Part shown: piece by piece, positions 56,641 to 64,000 of the stretch
Position numbering within the stretch: position 1 is the first letter of the stretch
How the letters are laid out: each line of letters starts with the position of its first letter
NCBI GenBank assembly: GCA_950295325.1
Contig: OX485807.1
Location: 16,211,001-16,275,000 of the forward strand
Reading direction: 5' to 3'
DNA: 64,000 bases
Origin: Polytrichum commune
Lineage: Eukaryota; Streptophyta; Polytrichopsida; Polytrichales; Polytrichaceae
The notes under the pieces: generated by a model
What the model saw: the letters and a program-made list of their open reading frames with translations, nothing else
The model's database searches: none
Told to the model about the DNA's origin: nothing
Made by a program: the position numbers and the translations under genes

Positions 56641-58742
56641 GACACTGAACTATATTATTGTGTTATATATTTATTTATTTATTTATTTATTTAGCATGGG
56701 AACTGCATTCTTCTATGGTGACTGTAGGTACCTGATGATGAGTCAACAATGACAGGGTCACGGGAGTCTGGGAAAGGTAGTATCAAAGTTTACTTTTTTC
56801 CCTTATTCTTTTACTTTTTCCTTTTAACTAAGAACGAGGGGAATATGTGGTATGGAGATGATGACAATAATAAAAGACAAACACTACTTTGGGCATACTA
56901 GACCGTACCCGTGGTGTTTAGTTAGGAGTGTGGGGTCGGGTCGGTAATCGGCAACAAGACGGTCCGGAAAAGTTAGTGTCACATGGTTTTTTTCCTTTTT
57001 GCGCCGAGAGCAATGAGGATATGTTGTGTTGAGATGGAATAACAACTAGGACAACGACATGTGTTTAGGGAGTTTTTAAGTGTTCCAGATGGGTTAGGTT
57101 GGTAATTGGATGAGATTCGAAAGTAATTATCCTTGTTGAAGGTCATATTTGTATGTCAATTTGACTTGCAGATGTGATATGATTGATTCCAAATTTTCAC
57201 ATCAGGATTGCATGGTAGTTTAGTTCACATCTGTACTGTTGGAATTGAGATTACATGATAGAAAGAAAAAAAATACAAGCCCCGGTGTTGGACTTGCCCG
57301 AAAATGGGATGTGAATGCTTGAGCTTTAAGGGTTAAAAGAAAACATGCATGCTATGATATAATTGAGTGTGTTTTTGACCTTGAATTGGTATTGGGTGCA
57401 GCGCACGTCAACGAGCAAGGCATCTAGCTTTGGATGTTATATGAGCCACCCAACCAATAATTTTTTTCTTTTCTCCACATGAATTGCACATGTTTATAAA
57501 ACTCCAAATAAGTACCAAAAATGTCATTTGAATCTTACATTGGGACCCTTTGATATACATCACAAAACTTACTAATCATATATGAGTTATGTTGCACATG
57601 ATGTGTAATATAGGACTCACATGCTTGTAACTTAATGTTTGGAGATGACTCAATTGCTAGGAATCATGGTTGGAAATTTGGCAAAGACTCTCATGCCCCG
57701 GCCATAGTTGACGCCAACAATGTTGCCTCTCACTAGCGTTATGGTAGACGGTCCTAATATTGCGATAATTAAGTCCCAACATAGTGGGCTTGAGGTGAGC
57801 CGTAAAATGTGCCCCTCATATGCTCGTGCTTTGAGGGGCATAGGTTTTGTTATATTTGGAAGGATATTGCCTCATTGCATCCATCCCTTGAACGCCAAAG
57901 GACCTAACTTATAGGCTGCCCACACATACTAGTGGTGGCCAACAGTTTACGGGCGAACTCCGTTCATTGCCACCAACAAATGTGGGTGAAAATTATTTCA
58001 TCGGGTACAAACTTTTCCTATGCCTAGGAAATGTTCTCTATCGTTACTCCCAAGACCCTCATAGACTACTAAACAGTAATGGGGCATTATTACATTTAAG
58101 TTCATTGTTTCTATTTGGGTTGCTCAATACTAATTGTAAACTGACTAAGTAGTATCACCAACACTAAATGAGAACCTCACATAATATTATAGGGTGAAGC
58201 ACTTAAACACACCCTAAATCCCAATATTTATCACGTTATTAACATCATATTAACAAAAATAATCAATTTATTAAAAAATTATTAGCCCATTCATTCGTAA
58301 TGACACTAAATTTTGCATATAGTGGGGATGGTATTTAATGTCACTGCAGTGACTTTTTCAATGACATTTTCTATGAATAACTTTACAAATATTGTCATTG
58401 CAACTTCCTTCCAGTTCATCCAAATGTCATGTACTAAAACAAAGTTTGGTACATTGTGCATCTTAACATTTATGTAATGTAATATTGTCACAAATGATTA
58501 AGATTATTGTGAAAAATCACTTAGTAAGCGACAATCATTGCAAACATTGTAAATCTACCATTCTTCAAAAAAATCATAAGGAATGACAAAGAATGTAAGG
58601 TCCACATTTAGTGTCGATGACACTACATGAGTGGTTTAAAATTAGTAATTGAGCAAGACGATTAGAATTGGTGACGTTAAATCCAAAATGTAGTGTAGTT
58701 TTGAAAACTTACATACTATAATAAAATAGTGATTAAAAGTAA
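56641..58742. other. AT-rich stretch without a recognisable gene
   Basis: It includes an (ATTT)n microsatellite at 56669-56692. Fragments near 58095-58330 and 58560-58700 resemble the arms of the foldback at 17321-18860 (TTAGAATTGGTGAC, AACACTAAATG), so old copies of that family are present. No coding signal. Confidence 0.45.
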
Positions 58743-58908
58743 CATAACATTATTCAAATCCATAACAGTGTTCTATGGGACTGACAGTATTCCACCCAAC
58801 ATTCTCTGATATTTCCCAGATTCAGTCTCAATGTGGGGAATAGTGGGGGATATTCCATAGAATATTGTCAGTCTTACAGAACATTGTTATGGATCTGAAT
58901 AATGTTAT
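58743..58908. mobile_element. Hairpin MITE
   Basis: The left arm CATAACATTATTCAAATCCA and the right arm TGGATCTGAATAATGTTATG are inverted copies. The inner part GGGACTGACAGTATTCC pairs with GGAATATTGTCAGTC-type sequence. 166 bp. Confidence 0.75.
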
Positions 58909-60265
58909 GAACGCACTCCCATGAATAAAAAAATCATCTTTCTTGCCCAGTTCGCCTGGTCTTGAAGTTGGGACCAGTTCACGAGTATAACATTGTTTTG
59001 TTACACCCAGTCATTGGCAAAGCTAGAAAATGCCCATAAAATGTCCCTCGCTAGTGGGAGGCAATCACTACTCACTTGCACCGTCATAAAATTTGCGCGT
59101 TCATGATTTATAACGTTACAACTACTGTCACGTGTTAGATGATTTCCATCCAACTTTCAATCATCCATGACAATATTTTCATCACATAATCCTAGGATGC
59201 AAAACACACCAGACTTTGTTTCAACAATTGACATGGATTTTATCCAAATTTCAATCATCCATGACAACTCTTGTAAACTTATTCATAAAAGTGTCATTAG
59301 GATTATTACCACGGTATTATTATAAACTGAATACCACGTGACACTAAAATACACTATTTAGTGTACTTCTTAACATTCCAAAAATGACTTGGTCCCATTC
59401 GCGCCAATGACATGACCATTTGTCAGCATCTAAACTTAGTGTGTCCGGGCCTTCATTGTAGTGGTGGTCAAGGATAGCCACTAAACTAATAAACTACTAC
59501 TAATCCTGACACTAATCTTGTATAATTAATCACTTTAATCTCCAAATTATGCAAGTTTATCTTGATACTTATTACTGCTGCTGATGAGATGACTCATATG
59601 GGAATCAAGGAATGGATATATGGCAAGTGTCATTAAGATCCATCACAATATTAGAGGGTGCCAAACTCCTTTTATATTTGATGTTCTTGGGCAGAATTTA
59701 GCCGGAGTGGATTGCTTGTTGAGCAAGTTACTTTGGTTCCTGTGTACAAGTTTGGATCGAAATGAACAAAAACGATTTTTTTTTTCAAAGTTTGTGAAGC
59801 CGAAAGGTTCATGGGACTGAAAGTGCATCAAGATGGTTTCAAACCGGTTGAGGGGCTGATCACACCGGCCAGTTCAGACATCATCCATCGGCATCTCTGG
59901 TTATAATAATGTGAAAAGTAGTGGGCCAACGTCTATTTCTAAACATAACCCCCAACAATTTCACGGCTGGAACTGGACATAAAGTTTGGTGTGATCAGGG
60001 CATGATGTCTTAGGGTTGGCAGATTGTGGTAGAGATTCATGTCAACTTGTTTGGTCCAATTGAAAGAAAGACTCGAGGCACCCCAACATTACATTCTCAA
60101 ATAGTGATGGAACTTTTCTCTAATCTACTGTACATGGAGGGGCAGTACTTTTTGTTTGTGACTGGGAGACGGTTCCGGCCACGAGAAAAAACTCCGCCCC
60201 TCCCATGTGAATTGTAGTGTGAACTATAGCTCGAGTTCGACACTTACACATGATATTAAGGGAGT
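58909..60265. other. No recognisable gene
   Basis: One further AACCGGTT lies at 59842. A CTACACT-type remnant near 59338-59365 reads GTGACACTAAAATACACTAT. ORFs are short. Confidence 0.5.
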
Positions 60266-60390
60266 TTGTAGAATATGTATATACCTCAAATTAAGAAGAA
60301 AAAAACCGAAAGATGTCAACATGTAACCAGTCAGGCTTGGAAACACCAGGATCTCAACCGATTATGCCCAAAAGTCTCCCCAGACACCAA
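60266..60390. repeat. AACCGGTT repeat family, degenerate copy
   Basis: TAGAATATG...TACCTCAAATT, GATGTCAAC, TGTAACCAGTCAGGCTTGG, then AGGATCTCAACCGATTATGC corresponds to parts of 45280-45400, partly in inverted order. The octamers have decayed (AACCAGTC, AACCGATT). Confidence 0.55.
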
Positions 60391-60599
60391 TTTCAATCTA
60401 AAGGGGAAATGGGGGGGGGGGGTGAGTGGACATTACAAAGTTTGAGGTTTGCATGCTCGGCAACATGGCATGTTGGGTGCTATTTGTTGCAATTGATGAA
60501 ACATCCATCACATTATATTTATTTATGAAATACATTTTTTTTTTAAAAAAAAAATCCTTGATTGCCCTTGCTGTATAAAACAAGAAAGCCCGTGCCCCT

Positions 60600-61195
60600 C
60601 TCATGTAGTGAACTTGAGTTTGAAGTACTTATTATACTCCTCAAGACTTGAAGCTTCCCATGCGATAATGAACTCAAGATTGAAAAATACTTATTACACT
60701 CCTCGAGATCTGGAGCTTACTTATGTGAAACCTTGTAGATGTAAACAAATGGCATGTGGAGAAATTTGATTGCGAAATCAATGAAAGCTGCAAATGTCTC
60801 AAAATTTTGAGCTTAAACACCGTGTTAAACCATGTAAACTAAAAATTATTGTAATGGACATCGACAATACCTATTTATACTAGAGATCCGGAGCTTAGCA
60901 TGTAAAAAAATCCCACATATCATCATGCAAACTTACTTAACATCATGGTGAAGAAATATGAGTGCCAAATTGGCGAAAGTTGCATATGGTGTCTTGAGAT
61001 ATGGAGCTTACCCTATAAACTAAAAATTTAATGGTGTGGAGATTGAATATACTTCAAAGTATACCTACTTGATACATGGAGCTTAATAAACTTAACTCTT
61101 GTGAATATGCAACAAAATGGCATGTGGAGAAGTGGAGAGACTATGAAAATGATGAAAATTGCAGGTGGTGTTTTGAGATCAGAAGCCTAATTTAA
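60600..61195 (+). repeat. Degenerate tandem repeat region
   Basis: Recurrent phrases are GAGATCTGGAGCTTA or GAGATATGGAGCTTA (60705, 60885, 61000, 61075), AAATGGCATGTGGAGAA, and TAAACTAAAAATT. Spacing is irregular, about 110-190 bp, suggesting an old higher-order tandem array. No ORF. Confidence 0.45.
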
Positions 61196-62153
61196 CAATA
61201 ATAATGCATAGACACTTAGCCATGTAATTGATGCAGAGTTGACCTAACCTAGGAGCAACAAAAAGGAGGGTGGAAGGAAGGGAAGATAGATACTTTGTGG
61301 GATGACGGATCCCTCATCCTTATGTAAGCATGAGAGAGAGAATTGTTGCATACAAGTGTATCCCTCGTCCATACAACATAATAAAAACTCGACCATTGAT
61401 GTATATGTGGTTGTATCATCACAAAACATTGAGTTAGTGCAATGGCTCTCTAATGAAAGAAGGCAAAGTGTCATATAAGTATACCACTCACACAAGAGGA
61501 ATTGCCAACTTCAATTGGCAATTAACACGTAATTAATGCTAGTCTTATTGTGATTATGGTCGATGGTGATTATCTCAAGTTGGTCGTCATTAAATGAGCT
61601 TCTTCGAAATTTGGGGGTGACAACTTGAGATGGCCACCATTGGCCATAAACACAAAAAGAGACAAACATTGGTTATATGTTGTCATCATCACTTCAAGTA
61701 GGCAAGCCCTCATGTGTGAGTGATATAATTTAGCAAGGGTCAAGAGATGCTCGGTTTGTTGAAATGCTCGATATTCCTTGTGGGTTACATGTGTTTCTTT
61801 GGGTAGTCATTGAATGTTTGCCCAAGTTTTGCCTCTCATGCGAGTCTTGGAGTAGAGGGCAAGAAGGAGTTGTTGCACACAAGCATACTTCTTGTCCATC
61901 CATGTTAGAAACATGTACCTTGTAGGTTAGTGGTTATTTGATCTCAACTGTGTGCATCAATTATATCATGTTCCTTGATGAGCATTCTAGCTACTTATGA
62001 CATCTAGGTAAACAATTATATTTTCATTACAAAGCTATAGCAATTATATGTAACTTCCAATGATAACCCACTCTAATAGGTAATATTGGTGTAGTAGAAA
62101 ACTTTGTCCCAAACTTCACAATTCCAAATGCATGACATGCTTAAAATTCATTT

Positions 62154-62192
<39 letters not shown>

Positions 62193-64000
62193 GTAGATAG
62201 ATAGATAGATAGATAGAATCTTCAAGCATGTTAATTGGGACCACAATTCTACAAATGGTTGCCATACATGCGGCTGCATGGATGAATGTTCAGGACAACC
62301 ATGGAGAGGGAAGGCGAACCGAGAGAGGGTAAGATGAAAACACTAATTTTCAGCCAAATCAAACCCTTAATCAATGAATCACTTTAATGAACTTAGATTG
62401 GGATGATTCAACAACCAACTACTAGTACCCCCTCGGCAGGTTATAGAAAACCACCCCGAGAACCCCACGCAAGGGGTGATGTTTCGTAAGACGCGTCGAT
62501 GAAGAGAGTGAAAACCCTAATTGTTTATGGAGAACCCAAATATTTCCATCGTTGACCAAATCGATGCCTAAATCAAGTCGAATTGGTATGTTGAGATTAA
62601 CTTAGGATAGATAGGCAATTCACTTGTAGAGAAAATCATGGCAGGTGCCGGGGAACAAAATCCCCATGCCGGCCCCTTGCTCCTACAATCTTGCGGATTT
62701 GGACTACATCCACCCTTTGAATTGGTAGCCATGCTAAAACCCTACTAAACAAAGAAAGCCTCCTTAAATCACTACGTACAAACACAACCCTTGATTGTAG
62801 GGCTGAGGTGGCCGCCACGTCATCGGTGGTGGGGTACGATACAAGGGGAGGTGTGGAAGGTGAGCCCGGGGGAGTTTATTAGTTGAACGGGTGTCATCAA
62901 TTTAACCGCCGGGGACGTTTGGAATCATGTGCCATGTGGCACGACCCCTTCGGACGAGAAAGAAAGCATGGAGAGAATGAGGCGCCATAATAAGTACACA
63001 CGATTCATGCCACCTCCATATATACTCCCCTCCCATCATGCGTCCGAGATATTTGTCCTCCTCATGTCTTTCGTAAGTCTCCCCGAGTACACATGTAAAC
63101 GCACCCTTCCTTGCTTGGCCCAAACTTCATGGTTTCGGTATTAGTTTTGGTTTTGATTGGCTTTCCCATGTGGGAAGAGACCTAGTGGTGGTTTCGAAAT
63201 TGGTCAATTTTGGTAGTCGACCAATACCAGCCACGTATGTGATGTGATTCGGAAGTGTTAGTGCCAGCAACTCGTTCTTCGAGTGGAGTCTAGTCCGGGT
63301 TGCAAGTGATTAGCTGATTTCAAGTGGTCTCTAAACATGGGCCAAAATTTGGCCTCAGTTGAACCACCAACAAGAATTAGCCATGTGTGCAAGATAGTAG
63401 AAGGGGCAAAACCAATAGTGCCATGACACGTGTCTTGATTTTGAGTGGTAAAGTGAGGTGAAACGAGCGGCTTAAACGAGCGGTTATGGCAATATGTTCA
63501 TGCCAACTTTTGGCTTCCAAAATTCACAGTGTTTTCAATTCAAGGAATAAAGTTACGGAATAAATTACAATCGTCATGTTTTCTATCTTTCTACATGGGA
63601 AAAAATTGCATTGCCTTACACTTCTCTAGACCTGGCACAAAACCTCTTAAGTGATCGGGTTACAAGTGCCTCTACTTTAGTCCTCGGCACCTTGGCACCT
63701 CAAATGCCAACATGGACCTATTGATGCCAAGTCTTCCTCCCAATTTCCAGCCCATGTGAACGGGGCCCTTGCTAAAGAACATGAGTTGAATGAAACCACC
63801 CCAACCAAATAGCACGTGTGACGTGGTTGATATCAAAAGGATCACAAGAAAATTTTAATTGTGATAAATGAAGTCAACTTTATGCTTTGGTGATACAAAC
63901 ATCAAATCCATATGTGTTGGAAACATTAGATAAAAAAAATTGATCCAAACTTGATGTCACATTTTGAACGGCTGCAACCGAGTGGAACTTTTAAAGATCC
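61196..64000. other. AT-rich stretch with microsatellite, no recognised gene
   Basis: (CA)n at 62155-62190 is followed by (GATA)n at 62195-62218. Repeats resembling GAATTGTTGCATACAAG and CTCGTCCAT occur at 61335-61380 and 61870-61905 and also at 50580-50630. A short minus ORF 62636-62818 has no identified domain. Confidence 0.45.
62155..62218. repeat. Compound microsatellite (CA)n (GATA)n
   Basis: About 18 CA units followed by five to six GATA units. Confidence 0.9.

Overview
The window looks like nuclear DNA of a land plant with a large, repeat-rich, AT-rich genome. The evidence is one intact BYPASS1 (BPS1)-type gene, a plant-specific family, and very many short non-autonomous DNA transposons of plant type. 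Nothing suggests bacterial, organellar or viral origin. The species cannot be fixed from the sequence. No LTR retrotransposon was recognised, and no tRNA or rRNA gene was found.

Layout. 1-12 kb: gene-poor DNA with two Harbinger-like MITEs (211-790, 9977-10370), a TIR element held between 155-bp direct repeats (3313-4148), and a pyrimidine-rich tract ending in poly(A) that carries seven GACTATAG motifs (about 10960-12235). 12.4-13.4 kb: a decayed Tc1-type transposase on the minus strand with DD34E-like spacing. 14-20 kb: a dense, nested MITE cluster, including a head-to-head dimer and a 1.5-kb inverted repeat. 20-28.9 kb: unrecognised AT-rich DNA with a near-perfect 43-bp RNA-like hairpin (20390-20490), a copy of a TA-flanked MITE family and diverged duplicated blocks.

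28.93-39.68 kb is the main feature: one almost full-length, recently decayed non-LTR retrotransposon on the minus strand. ORF1 (38934 to 36716) starts in a perfect Kozak context and has RRM-like and coiled-coil regions. Ten bases after its stop comes ORF2 (36705 to 28976). In order ORF2 encodes a hydrophobic, possibly membrane-spanning leader, a canonical 2A-like peptide (GDIELNPGP), an APE endonuclease, a reverse transcriptase with YADD, a possible methyltransferase-like region, RNase H, a CCHC finger and a PD-(D/E)xK (REL-like) endonuclease. Each domain is legible, but stops and frameshifts separate them. This dual-endonuclease, 2A-bearing layout is the best candidate for an undescribed system.

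39.7-54 kb: more MITEs of at least six families, a repeat packed with AACCGGTT octamers (45160-45600), a GC-rich 1.47-kb TIR element (48901-50373) and hairpin elements. 54.2-56.3 kb: a GC-rich island with the single intact gene, an intronless BPS1-like CDS of 362 codons on the minus strand, and its presumed 5' UTR and promoter. 56.3-64 kb: AT-rich DNA with microsatellites, two more AACCGGTT repeat fragments, a hairpin MITE and a degenerate tandem region.

The genes do not form a pathway. The window is a transposon graveyard around one housekeeping or developmental plant gene.
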